A DNA stretch of 19,095 bases from Chloroflexota bacterium (GTDB taxonomy: Bacteria > Chloroflexota > Anaerolineae > JACRMK01). Every line of letters begins with the position of its first letter. Within the stretch, counting starts at the first letter, position 1. The stretch is from NCBI GenBank assembly GCA_016200765.1, contig JACQEC010000237.1, positions 1 to 19,095 on the forward strand. Direction: 5' to 3'. The notes below the pieces were generated by a model, which was not told the DNA's origin, searched no databases, and worked only from the letters and a program-made list of their open reading frames with translations. The position numbers and the translations under genes were made by a program. Positions 1-6,524 of this stretch are shown here, in pieces.

Positions 1-397
1 CGCGCACGATTCGCAGACCATCAAGGCGTTCCTCGAAGCCGAAGCCTACGATGGCCCGTCGCTGATTATCGCCTACAGCCACTGCATCGCGCACGGCTAC
101 GACATGGCGAAAGGATTGGAACAGCAGAAATTGGCGATGCTCAGCGGCTACTGGCCGCTCTTCCGCTTCAACCCAACGCTGGCCAGAGAAGGCAAGAACC
201 CCCTGCAACTGGATAGCAAGCCGCCGTCGCTGGCCCTGCAAAAGTACGCCTATAACGAGACACGCTACACCATGCTCGCGCAGAGCAACGAAGAGGCCGC
301 CGAGCACTTCTTGAAGCAGGCGCAAGAGGATGTGCGCGTCCGCTGGCGCTTTTACGAACAGCTGGCCGCCATGCGCTATGACGGAGACCAACGTTGA
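1..397 (+). CDS. nifJ: Pyruvate:ferredoxin (flavodoxin) oxidoreductase, C-terminal part
   Basis: Only the 3' end is present; the frame is open from base 2 and runs off the left edge. The translation contains DGPSLIIAYSHCIAHGYDM followed by KGLEQQKLA and SGYWPLFRFNP, the hallmark C-terminal segment of single-chain PFOR, which decarboxylates pyruvate to acetyl-CoA and reduces ferredoxin using thiamine pyrophosphate and Fe-S clusters in the cytoplasm. The Cys in SHC is one of the conserved C-terminal residues in the family (family knowledge). The frame ends in a TGA shortly after a charged helix (HFLKQAQEDVRVRWRFYEQL). The DHOD-like gene starts 106 nt downstream, an arrangement typical of nifJ operons. 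Identity is very likely; nothing can be said about its start or regulation. Confidence 0.93.
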   Translation, partial: AHDSQTIKAFLEAEAYDGPSLIIAYSHCIAHGYDMAKGLEQQKLAMLSGYWPLFRFNPTLAREGKNPLQLDSKPPSLALQKYAYNETRYTMLAQSNEEAAEHFLKQAQEDVRVRWRFYEQLAAMRYDGDQR

Positions 398-452
398 GCG
401 TTACGGGTTCCGCGTTTACGCGACAACGCGACAACGCGCAACGCATAGCGCG
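395..452. repeat. CGTT/AACG-rich spacer repeat between nifJ and the DHOD-like gene
   Basis: The spacer after the nifJ stop is built of short alternating pieces (GAGCGTTACGG, CGCGTTTACGCG, ACAACGCG twice, CGCAACGC). Similar pieces recur in the spacers near 5052-5149, 13606-13640 and 16755-16800, but not in the genes nearby. I see no promoter or terminator in it. It looks like dispersed low-complexity intergenic repeat DNA; function unknown. Confidence 0.5.
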
Positions 453-503
453 CCGGCCAACGCAGTATCAGGCCATGAATCTTCTGTGAACGGGAGCCAC
501 TCT

Positions 504-1526
504 ATGGTCAATCTCTCAACCACCTACCTCGGCCTTGAACTGAAGAACCCGGTCGTGCCGTCCTCGTCGCCGCTGATGCAGAAGGTGGTTAACCTCAAGC
601 GGCTGGAAGACGCCGGCGCTCCGGCGGTGGTGCTGCACTCGCTGTTTGAGGAGCAGCTCCTGCACGACCACGCCGCGCTGGATTACTATCTCGCCTACGG
701 CGCGGAGAGTTTTGCCGAGGCGCGCACGTACTTCCCGAACCTGAACAAGTACAACCTCGGGCCCGACGGCTATCTGGAGCACATCCGCAAAGCCAAGAGC
801 GCGGTCGGCATCCCGGTCATCGCCAGCCTCAACGGCTTCTCCACCGGCGGCTGGATCGAATACGCGCGCCAGATTGAGCAAGCCGGAGCGGATGCGCTGG
901 AGTTGAACGTCTATTACATCGCCGCCGACCCCGCGTTAAGCAGTGAGGAGGTTGAGCAGATGTACCTCGACCTCGTGCGCGACGTGAAGACGGAGGTGAC
1001 CCTGCCGGTGGCGGTCAAGCTCGGCCACTATTTCACCTCGTTCGCCAACATGGCGCGCCGCCTCGACCATGCCGGCGCGGATGCGCTGGTGCTGTTCAAC
1101 CGCTTCTACCAGCCCGACTTTGATCTGGAACATCTGGAAATTGTCCCGAACCTGAACCTGAGCAACCCGTATGAACTGCGCCTGCGCTTGCGCTGGGTTG
1201 CGCTTTTGTATGGGCGTCTGCGCGCCGACCTCGCCGTGACCGGCGGCGTTCACTCTGCGGAAGATGTCGTCAAGGGGATGATGGCCGGCGCATCCGTGGC
1301 GATGATGACGTCGGCGCTGTTGGAAGCGGGGATTGACCACCTGCGGGTCGTGCTGGCAGACTTGACGCGCTGGGTGGAGGAGCACGAGTACCATTCCATC
1401 CAGCAGATGCGCGGCAGTATGAGCCAGCGCGCGGTGTCGCAACCGGCGGCGTTCGAGCGCGCGAACTACATGCGCGTCCTGCGCGCCTTCGAGCAGCCGG
1501 TCAGCCGCGAGATAGCGAAGCGATGA
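504..1526 (+). CDS. Dihydroorotate dehydrogenase-like flavoprotein of PFOR operons
   Basis: A 340-residue TIM-barrel flavoprotein. The start at 504 is chosen because GGGAG lies 7 nt upstream and the protein then begins with the family-like MVNLSTTYLGLELKNPVVPSSSPL. It has the DHOD barrel order: N-terminal strand, VPVIASLNG-type strand near residue 110, LPVAVKLGHYFTSF near 165-180 with the FMN-contacting Lys, and the C-terminal phosphate-binding stretch VTGGVHSAEDVVKGMMAGA near 245-265. The usual catalytic loop (N-x-S/C-C/S-P-N) is replaced by LELNVYYIAADP, so the standard dihydroorotate reaction is doubtful. A true class-2 pyrD is present at 16802-17884. Proteins of this type commonly sit beside nifJ (family knowledge); a redox role alongside PFOR is inferred. 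It overlaps the next frame by ATGA. Confidence 0.85.
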   Translation: MVNLSTTYLGLELKNPVVPSSSPLMQKVVNLKRLEDAGAPAVVLHSLFEEQLLHDHAALDYYLAYGAESFAEARTYFPNLNKYNLGPDGYLEHIRKAKSAVGIPVIASLNGFSTGGWIEYARQIEQAGADALELNVYYIAADPALSSEEVEQMYLDLVRDVKTEVTLPVAVKLGHYFTSFANMARRLDHAGADALVLFNRFYQPDFDLEHLEIVPNLNLSNPYELRLRLRWVALLYGRLRADLAVTGGVHSAEDVVKGMMAGASVAMMTSALLEAGIDHLRVVLADLTRWVEEHEYHSIQQMRGSMSQRAVSQPAAFERANYMRVLRAFEQPVSREIAKR

Positions 1527-1717
1527 GAGACCGTGTGATTGTCATCGCCGAGCGCGACACGAATATCCGCCATCTGGCGGCCCGCACCCTGCGCCGTCAC
1601 GGCTATGCGGTGGTTGAGGCGGCGACCGCCAAGGCGGCGCTCGCCGCCATCCGCCAGTCGTCGCCGGGATTGCTGATCCTCGACCTATCCCTGCCGCCAA
1701 CCGGCGGCGCGGTATAG
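1523..1717 (+). pseudogene. Truncated response-regulator receiver domain
   Basis: A 64-residue frame starting in an ATGA overlap with the upstream flavoprotein gene, so it should be translationally coupled. It reads as the first half of a CheY-like receiver: RVIVIAERD (beta-1 with acidic residue), RHLAARTLRRHGYAVVEA (alpha-1/beta-2), then GLLILDLSLPPTGG, where the Asp of LLILDLSLP is the expected phosphoacceptor at about residue 54. A receiver normally needs about 120 residues; alpha-3 to alpha-5, including the conserved Thr/Ser and Lys, are missing. The frame stops 5 nt before a perfect palindromic repeat at 1723, so repeat-associated truncation is the simplest reading. A short functional peptide cannot be excluded. 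Confidence 0.7.
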
Positions 1718-1722
1718 GAACA

Positions 1723-1767
1723 CCCTCACCCTGCCCTCTCCCTCAAAGGGAGAGGGCAGGGTGAGGG
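1723..1767. repeat. Perfect 21-bp hairpin repeat between convergent genes
   Basis: Left arm 1723-1743 and right arm 1747-1767 are exact reverse complements around a 3-nt CAA loop; the arms contain CCCTCACCCTGCCCTCTCCC. The outer CCTCACCC and inner CCCTCTCCC match the ends of the repeats at 3995 and 7799, so it belongs to the same GC-rich palindromic group. It sits between the truncated receiver (plus) and uspA (minus), where its RNA could act as a bidirectional terminator, although no tight T-tract follows on either side. Confidence 0.9.
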
Positions 1768-1794
1768 GCCGACCTTTTGCCCATCGCGGCCGAT

Positions 1795-2331
1795 TTATAA
1801 CTCTTCAAACAACGGCTCGACCGGGCGCATCAACAGCACGGGCGCGTAAGCCTCGCGCACAATCTGTTGCGCCACACTGCCCGAAATGAGGCGGCTTAGC
1901 CCGGAGCGCCCATGCGTGGTCATGGCAATCAGGGCGATGTTGTTGTTCTGCGCGAACTCCACAATCTCGCGCGCCGGGTCGCCAAACTTCGTCGCCGTCG
2001 AGACCGTGTAGCCGGCCTGCGCCAGCGCTTCGGCTTCCATCCCCAACTCGTCTTGCAGTCTGACCAGCAGGCTCTCCCACTCCTGACTGGCGTACACCGG
2101 GTGGGCCGCCAGCACCAGATCGGCGGACGATTCGTACATCGCGATGCCGATCTCGGCGGAAAGCGGTCGCGGCGGATGGGGCGTCCGGCCTACCGGATGC
2201 TCTGCTACCCGGATCAAGACCAGCTCGTGGTTGTGCGGGTCGAAGAAACGGCGCACGACGGGCAGAATCTGCCGGCTGAAATCGGACCCGTCGAGCGGAA
2301 TCAGCACCCGTGTCAGCACGCGCGTTGCCAT
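1795..2331 (-). CDS. Universal stress protein, UspA family
   Basis: 178 residues. The start at 2331 is chosen because AGGAGGG lies 6 nt upstream (plus-strand TCCTCCC at 2338-2344) and the protein then begins with the typical RVLIPLDGSDFSRQIL. An N-terminal Rossmann-like alpha/beta fold is followed by the ATP-binding motif TTHG-(RSGLSRLIS)-GS near residues 145-160, close to the canonical G-2x-G-9x-G(S/T) with Thr in place of the first Gly, then the closing strand APVLLMRP. USPs bind ATP and help cells survive stress; the partner here is unknown. It is transcribed away from the kor remnants and toward the receiver fragment. About 35 residues longer than a minimal USP, from an insertion after HPVGRTPHPPRP. 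Confidence 0.92.
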   Translation of the reverse strand: MATRVLTRVLIPLDGSDFSRQILPVVRRFFDPHNHELVLIRVAEHPVGRTPHPPRPLSAEIGIAMYESSADLVLAAHPVYASQEWESLLVRLQDELGMEAEALAQAGYTVSTATKFGDPAREIVEFAQNNNIALIAMTTHGRSGLSRLISGSVAQQIVREAYAPVLLMRPVEPLFEEL

Positions 2332-2377
2332 GATGATCCCTCCTCTAATTCGCGGATAACGGCTTGCCCAGTCCATG

Positions 2378-2398
2378 CATGGTGAGCTTGTCGAACCA
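2378..2398 (-). repeat. TGGTTCGACAAGCTCACCATG dispersed repeat, copy 1
   Basis: On the minus strand these 21 bases differ at one position from the copy at 17096-17116 inside pyrD. This copy is intergenic, upstream of uspA. Two near-identical copies about 14.7 kb apart in unrelated contexts mark a dispersed repeat rather than shared coding sequence. Confidence 0.75.
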
Positions 2399-2532
2399 TT
2401 ATCCCTCCGATGCCGCCACTGCTCACTTGACAGATGTCCCGACTTTTGCGGGGCATTTACCCCTTCTCCACGGCGCTGAATTAGAGGATAGTAGAGGCAG
2501 ATTCACGCCTGCTTTAAAGAGGAGAGAGCAGG

Positions 2533-2568
2533 ATGCGCGGCACGATCAGGATAGACGAGAACCGCTGA
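2533..2568 (+). pseudogene. KorD (2-oxoacid:ferredoxin oxidoreductase ferredoxin subunit), N-terminal remnant
   Basis: An AGGAGAGAGCAGG ribosome-binding region precedes ATG 2533, which opens MRGTIRIDENR and then stops at TGA 2566-2568. This peptide is the expected N-terminus of a KorD/VorD-type 4Fe-4S ferredoxin subunit, where the next residue should be the first cluster Cys (DExRCKGC). The Cys codon is broken after TG and is followed directly by AACTGG, which belongs to the C-terminus of KorB in another frame. All of the ferredoxin domain, all of KorA and most of KorB are missing. Eleven residues are little evidence alone; the call rests on the ordered KorB and KorC remnants that follow. Confidence 0.6.
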
Positions 2569-2870
2569 ACTGGGACATGACGCCGGTTGAGTCGCTGAAG
2601 CTCATCGAAGAGACGATGATGAAGTTCTACCCGCTGGGAGATTACAAAATGAACGACAGTATCAAGACGCTGGCAACACCCCACAACCCGGCGCGCCGCC
2701 CGGCGGCGTCGGGTGATGATGGCGCAGATGCCGCTGTTCAACCGGATGCCGCGCCCGAGCCGCCAGCGCCGACTGCCAACCCGACCGCAGTGTTGCGCGC
2801 CGACTCGGCGGTGTTCCAGAAACCGTCGCCGCTGTTCGGTATGCAATCCGGGGTCTTTGGCCGACGCTAG
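2568..2870 (+). pseudogene. KorB (2-oxoacid:ferredoxin oxidoreductase beta subunit), C-terminal remnant
   Basis: The frame starting at AAC 2568 reads NWDMTPVESLKLIEETM followed by MKFYPLGDYK. This matches the end of KorB-type TPP-binding subunits, whose C-terminus runs CPTNW-x-(M/L)TP-x-(E/Q)AL near the last 40 residues, followed by a YYPLG-like end (family knowledge). After YPLGDYK there is a low-complexity Ala/Pro tail of about 70 residues (RRPAASGDDGADAAVQPD..., ending MQSGVFGRR). The frame could be translated from ATG 2577 but has no evident RBS there. It ends 9 nt before the korC remnant, which is normal korB-korC spacing. The TPP-binding domain is absent, so this cannot be an active subunit. 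Confidence 0.6.
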
Positions 2871-2879
2871 GAGACCATC

Positions 2880-3163
2880 ATGCGCGAAGAGACTATCTTT
2901 GCGGGGTTCGGTGGGCAGGGCGCCCCGACATCCGGCAAGTCCTGTTACCCGCCAAAGCGATGGCCGCCGAATTGGGCTTCCCGCAGATGGCCAACGTCCT
3001 CATGCTGGGGGCGCTGATCGGGGCCGCGCGGATGGTCGAGATGGCAACGATTGAGAAAGCGCTTGCCGAGCATCTGGGCGCGCACGACCGTCACACGCTG
3101 GAAGCCAACCGGCAGGCGCTGTGGCGCGGCGCCGAATTCGCGCAAGAAGCCATCATGGCTTAA
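2880..3163 (+). pseudogene. KorC (2-oxoacid:ferredoxin oxidoreductase gamma subunit) with internal deletion
   Basis: ATG 2880 opens MREETIFAGFGGQG, the classic N-terminal nucleotide-fold start of the gamma subunit. After the second Gly the family sequence is lost. From about 2924 another frame carries the C-terminal part: DIRQVLLPAKAMAAELGF, then PQMANVLMLGALIGAARMV, then RQALWRGAEFAQEAIMA and TAA at 3161-3163. Roughly 100 residues from the middle of this normally about 180-residue subunit are missing and the frame changes at the junction. The downstream GltD-like gene starts 10 nt after the stop, so operon spacing is kept. Either a real decaying operon or an assembly compaction; the bases alone cannot tell. 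Confidence 0.75.
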
Positions 3164-3173
3164 GGACACTATC

Positions 3174-4697
3174 ATGGTTGATCGAGTCGGCCCTCTTTCC
3201 ATAGACCGCAAAGCGCGCCTGCAAATCCCGCATGAGCCGGTGGCGAAGCGCCCCGCGTCCGTGCGCGTCGGCGACTTCTGCGAGGTTTCGCTTGGCTACG
3301 ACGCCGAGACCGCGCAGATCGAGGCGACGCGCTGTATCCAATGCCCGACGCCCGCGCCGTGCCAACTGGCCTGCCCCTTGCACAACGACATCCCGCTGGC
3401 GCTGTGGCTGATCTCGCAGGGCGAATTCGAGCAGGCGGCCAACGTCTTCCGGCAGACCTCGCCGCTGTCGGAGGTGTGCGGGCGCATCTGCCCGCAGGAA
3501 GTGTTGTGTCAAGGCTCCTGTACGCTGATGCGGCGCGACCTGCCCGTCTATGTCGGCAAGCTGGAGGCGTTTGTCGCCGATGTCCAGCGCGAGCGCTCCG
3601 GCTTCCCGCCGCCTGCGCCGGCACTGCCGACCGGGCGGCGCGCCGCCATCGTGGGCGCAGGCCCGGCGGGGCTGGCCGCGGCGGAGGAACTGACGAGGCG
3701 GGGCCACAGCGTCACGGTCTTTGACGCCTGGCCTCAGCCGGGCGGCCTGCTCGTCTATGGCATCCCCGGCTTCAAGCTCGACAAGCGGATCGTCGCGCAG
3801 AAGGTCGCCTACCTCGAATCCATCGGCGTCACGTTCGTCTGCAACACGCTCGTCGGCCGCGACATCCGGCTTGACGACCTGCTGGATGGCGAGCAGTTTG
3901 ACGCGGTCTTTCTCGGCACCGGCACGTCGTTGCCCGTCTCGCTGGATATTCCCGGCGAGGATTTGCAGGGCGTCTATCAATCCACCGATTTTCTCCTCAC
4001 CCCCAGCCCCTCTCCCCCGATCAAGTCGGGGGAGAGGGGTTGGGGTGAGGAGCCGCGCGTGGGCAAGAACGTGATCGTCATCGGCGGCGGCGACACGGCC
4101 ATGGACTGCGTGCGCACGGCGCGGCGAGTTCAACAGCAGGTCGGCCTCGCCGACAGCCGCGTGACCTGCGTCTATCGCCGCAGCGAGGCCGAGATGCCGG
4201 GCCGCGCGGAAGAGCGGGTGAACGCCCGCGAGGAGGGCGTGCTGTTCGAGTACCTGACCGCGCCGGTGCGGTTTATCAGCGACGAGGAGGGCCACGTGCG
4301 CGCGGTGGAGTTCATCCGGATGCAGTTGGGCGAGCCGGATGCGTCGGGCCGCCGCCGGCCGGTGGCGGTGCCCGGCTCCAACTATGTGGCGTTTGTGGAT
4401 ACCGTCGTCTGCGCGCTGGGCTACCGCGCCGATCCGCTGGTGGCCGAGACCACGCCCGACCTGCGCGTGAACAAGTGGGGGCTGATTGTGGTTGACCCGC
4501 AGACGGGCGCCACCTCGCGCCCCGGCGTCTACGCGGGCGGCGACAACGTGAGCGGCGCTGATCTGGTGGTGACGGCGCTGGCCGCCGGACGCCGCGCCGC
4601 GCGCGCGATGGACGAGTACCTGCGCGGCCTGCCCGTTCAGGAAACCTACACGATGCCGCAGGTGCGCGTTGCGGCGAACGCATTCGTAGAGCGATAA
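3174..4697 (+). CDS. GltD-like NAD(P)H-dependent Fe-S flavoprotein (glutamate synthase small-subunit family)
   Basis: 507 residues from ATG 3174, with AAGGA 7 nt upstream. The N-terminal ferredoxin-like domain carries two cysteine sets for 4Fe-4S clusters: C54, C57, C63, C67 (CIQCPTPAPCQLACP) and C102, C106, C112, C116 (CGRICPQEVLCQGSC). The FAD Rossmann motif GAGPAGLAAAEEL is at 161-173, the NAD(P)H motif VIGGGDTAMDCVRTA near 300-315, and the closing AGGDNV near 460. Such proteins move electrons between NAD(P)H and a partner and often sit in 2-oxoacid:ferredoxin oxidoreductase operons (family knowledge), as here after the kor remnants. Odd: residues about 274-293, just before the second Rossmann fold, are encoded by a palindromic repeat that keeps the frame. 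Confidence 0.9.
   Translation: MVDRVGPLSIDRKARLQIPHEPVAKRPASVRVGDFCEVSLGYDAETAQIEATRCIQCPTPAPCQLACPLHNDIPLALWLISQGEFEQAANVFRQTSPLSEVCGRICPQEVLCQGSCTLMRRDLPVYVGKLEAFVADVQRERSGFPPPAPALPTGRRAAIVGAGPAGLAAAEELTRRGHSVTVFDAWPQPGGLLVYGIPGFKLDKRIVAQKVAYLESIGVTFVCNTLVGRDIRLDDLLDGEQFDAVFLGTGTSLPVSLDIPGEDLQGVYQSTDFLLTPSPSPPIKSGERGWGEEPRVGKNVIVIGGGDTAMDCVRTARRVQQQVGLADSRVTCVYRRSEAEMPGRAEERVNAREEGVLFEYLTAPVRFISDEEGHVRAVEFIRMQLGEPDASGRRRPVAVPGSNYVAFVDTVVCALGYRADPLVAETTPDLRVNKWGLIVVDPQTGATSRPGVYAGGDNVSGADLVVTALAAGRRAARAMDEYLRGLPVQETYTMPQVRVAANAFVER
3995..4050. repeat. In-frame GC-rich palindromic repeat inside the GltD-like gene
   Basis: A 56-nt imperfect palindrome: CCTCACCCC at 3995-4003 pairs with GGGGTGAGG at 4042-4050, and CCCCTCTCCCCCGA at 4007-4020 pairs with TCGGGGGAGAGGGG at 4026-4039. 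The stretch 4007-4050 is identical over 44 bases to 7812-7855 at the end of recF. It encodes LTPSPSPPIKSGERGWGEE without a stop. Confidence 0.95.
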
Positions 4698-4715
4698 GCC
4701 GGAGGGCAAAAGCCT

Positions 4716-4979
4716 ATGGAGAGTCCCGTAAACCGCGCGCCTGCCGGCATCAGCGACGCAGAGCGCATGAGCGACCTGATTGATACGCTCGCCGGCTTCA
4801 TCGAGTTCTACCATGGCGGGTCTATCAAGATGGTTTCGTTTGACGGCGAGACGCTGAAGGTGAAGCTCATGGGCCGCTGCGAAGGTTGCGCGCTCTCGCC
4901 GCTGACCCTGCACGGCTGGGTGGAGGGCACCGTCAAGCCGTTCTTCCCCGCGCTGAAGAAAGTCGAGGCCGTGCCCTAG
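4716..4979 (+). CDS. NifU-like C-terminal domain protein (Fe-S cluster scaffold)
   Basis: 87 residues from ATG 4716, with GGAGG at 4701-4705. The protein ends in a NifU/Nfu domain: a hydrophobic helix (LIDTLAGFIEFYHGG), strands SIKMVSFDGETLKVKLMG, then the cluster-binding RCEGCALSPLTL with the CxxC pair, and a final amphipathic helix. This domain holds a labile Fe-S cluster for delivery to apo-proteins. It lies 18 nt after the GltD-like Fe-S flavoprotein, so it is probably co-transcribed and may help load its clusters (inference). The family consensus is GxCxxCP; here the residue after CxxC is Ala, a common variant. No N-terminal IscU-type domain is present. Confidence 0.85.
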   Translation: MESPVNRAPAGISDAERMSDLIDTLAGFIEFYHGGSIKMVSFDGETLKVKLMGRCEGCALSPLTLHGWVEGTVKPFFPALKKVEAVP

Positions 4980-5031
4980 GGCGCGGCCTCGACAACAGTT
5001 GCCTGCCCTTGCCGAACTACTCCCCGCCGGT

Positions 5032-5149
5032 CGCTCGTGGCAGTCGCGGAAGTGAGCGCGTTGCGCGTTCATGCGTTTTGACGGCCTCACGAGCGGCACT
5101 CACCCCCGAACCGCTTCGGGGGCGCACGCGGAACGCGCTCACGCGCAAC
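5032..5149. repeat. Complex inverted-repeat spacer
   Basis: The 245-nt gap between the NifU-like gene and the LLM oxidoreductase gene is mostly inverted repeats. CGCTCGTG (5032-5039) pairs with CACGAGCG (5088-5095); GTGAGCGCGTT (5052-5062) with AACGCGCTCAC (5132-5142); GTTGCGCGT (5060-5068) with ACGCGCAAC (5141-5149). A hairpin CCCCCGAA-CCGC-TTCGGGGG lies at 5103-5122. No T-tract follows the hairpin, so a terminator is not well supported. Confidence 0.7.
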
Positions 5150-5224
5150 GTCCTATCCACCACTTCGCTTTGACACCACTCCCCATCGTCCATTAAACTC
5201 CACCCGACACCCACAGGAGGGATC

Positions 5225-6142
5225 ATGACGGATAACCACCGTGTCGAGTTCGGCTGGGTCGTTCAGCCCGCGCCGCGCAGTCCGGAACACCGCGACAGCC
5301 TGCGCGCGGACAACCAGCGGTTTCTGGAACTGATCCGCAATCACTTTCAGACTGTCTGGCTCGAAGACCACTTTCAATGGATCAGCCCGCAAGGCTCCCG
5401 CAACACCCTCGAAGGCTGGACGCACCTCTGCTACCTGCTGGCGCACTTCACCGAATTCCGCTTCGGCACGCTGGTGCTGGGGCAGTCGTACCGCCATCCG
5501 GCCCTGCTCGCCAAGATGGCCGCAACCCTGCACTACCTGTCGGACGGGCGGTTCATTCTGGGCATCGGCGCGGGCTGGAAGGACGACGAATACCGCGCCT
5601 ATGGCTGGCCGTTCCCATCGCCGGGCGTGCGCACGCGCCAGTTGGATGAGTACACGCAAATCATCAAGCTCATGCTCGCCCAATCACCGGCCTCCTTTGA
5701 GGGCAAGTATTATTCGATAAAGGACGCCCACAATGACCCCCTGCCGAACCCGCCCCTGCCGCTGATGATCGGCGGCAACGGCGAGCGCGGCACCCTGCGC
5801 ACAACCGCCCAGTACGCCGACTGGTGGAACTTCCCACTGCGCGCGCCGGAACTGTTCGAGCAGAAGGTCGGCGTCCTGCGGAAGCACTGCGATGCCGTGG
5901 GGCGCAACTTCGACGAGATTGTGTTGAGCGCGTTCCAGTTTGTCAGCCTGACCCATGACCCGGCCAAGATTCAACGCTCCGACCAGCTGAACATCATCGG
6001 CGGGAACGCCGACGAGGTCACGCGCGGGCTGGAGGCGTTCGTCAGCCGCGGCGCGCGGCATTTTATGCTGCGCTTTGTGGATTTTCCCAACACGGAAGGG
6101 ATTGAGTTGTTTCTGGAGAAGGTCCTGCCGCGCTTTCGATAG
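5225..6142 (+). CDS. LLM-class (luciferase-like) flavin-dependent oxidoreductase
   Basis: 305 residues from ATG 5225; AGGAGGG lies 5 nt upstream, almost the same leader as uspA. The TIM-barrel of the bacterial luciferase/F420-dependent family is clear: VWLEDHFQW near 42-50, FGTLVLGQSYRHPALLAKMAATL near 80-100, LSDGRFILGIGAGWKDDEYRAYG near 105-127, a YTQIIKLML helix, and PLMIGGNGERGTLRTTAQYADWWNF near 180-205. These enzymes use reduced FMN or F420 for oxidation or hydride transfer on small organic substrates; the substrate cannot be told from sequence. The pattern is closest to the Rv1855c-like group as I remember it. It appears to be a single-gene unit with its own strong RBS. Confidence 0.9.
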   Translation: MTDNHRVEFGWVVQPAPRSPEHRDSLRADNQRFLELIRNHFQTVWLEDHFQWISPQGSRNTLEGWTHLCYLLAHFTEFRFGTLVLGQSYRHPALLAKMAATLHYLSDGRFILGIGAGWKDDEYRAYGWPFPSPGVRTRQLDEYTQIIKLMLAQSPASFEGKYYSIKDAHNDPLPNPPLPLMIGGNGERGTLRTTAQYADWWNFPLRAPELFEQKVGVLRKHCDAVGRNFDEIVLSAFQFVSLTHDPAKIQRSDQLNIIGGNADEVTRGLEAFVSRGARHFMLRFVDFPNTEGIELFLEKVLPRFR

Positions 6143-6189
6143 CCACCCGCGCTCGCCGTATAACTTCTACAAGGTTTTGACCGATTTCG

Positions 6190-6516
6190 ATGCGAACTCC
6201 CGCAGGCGCCGAATGCAAATACTATTATGAGGACTTTCACCGCCGCTCGTTTCAGGAGTGCCGGCTGATCGCCCGCAACCCGGACTCGGCGGCGTGGTCT
6301 GCCGGTCTCTGCGGGCGGTGCCCCGTGCCGGGCATTCTGCAAAGCAACGCCTGCATCCACCTGCTGTTGAAAGCCACCGTCGCGCGCGAATGGCTCATCC
6401 AGAAACGGGTGAAGGTTGAGGCCTATTGCGAGCAACAGTTGGTCGGCGTCGCCAGCCCGCATTCCGGCTGTGGGCACTGCGCCCACCTGCAGAGCGTCGC
6501 CGACCGCAAACCGTAA
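6190..6516 (+). CDS. Cysteine-rich hypothetical protein upstream of recF
   Basis: 108 residues, not a family I can name. Eight cysteines: C9, C24, the pair C41/C44 (LCGRCP), C55, C80 and the pair C94/C97 (GCGHCAH), with His91, His96 and His99 close by. The spacing of CxxC pairs suggests a bound metal, zinc or an Fe-S cluster (inference). No signal peptide or membrane segment. The ATG at 6190 has no clear Shine-Dalgarno sequence (GGTTTTGACCGATTTCG precedes it). It ends 8 nt before the recF start, so the two are probably co-transcribed. Coding is supported by the strong GC-rich third-position pattern and the patterned cysteines. Confidence 0.65.
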   Translation: MRTPAGAECKYYYEDFHRRSFQECRLIARNPDSAAWSAGLCGRCPVPGILQSNACIHLLLKATVAREWLIQKRVKVEAYCEQQLVGVASPHSGCGHCAHLQSVADRKP

Positions 6517-6524
6517 AGCGCCCT

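Noticed and set aside
2364..2529. Upstream extension of the KorB-tail frame
   Set aside because: It covers the dispersed repeat at 2378-2398 and the RBS region of korD; composition and content do not look coding.
2566..2568. TGA at a Cys position in the KorD remnant as a second selenocysteine
   Set aside because: The frame closes again at once after the TGA (ACT GGG ACA TGA) and the next coherent sequence is KorB in another frame, so this is a deletion junction.
3153..5099. 648-codon open frame on the minus strand
   Set aside because: It lies opposite the GltD-like and NifU-like genes, has an Arg/His/Ala-rich shadow composition and no recognisable motif; the plus-strand genes are clear.
5103..5122. 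CCCCCGAA-CCGC-TTCGGGGG as an intrinsic terminator
   Set aside because: No T-tract follows on either strand; kept only as part of the spacer repeat.
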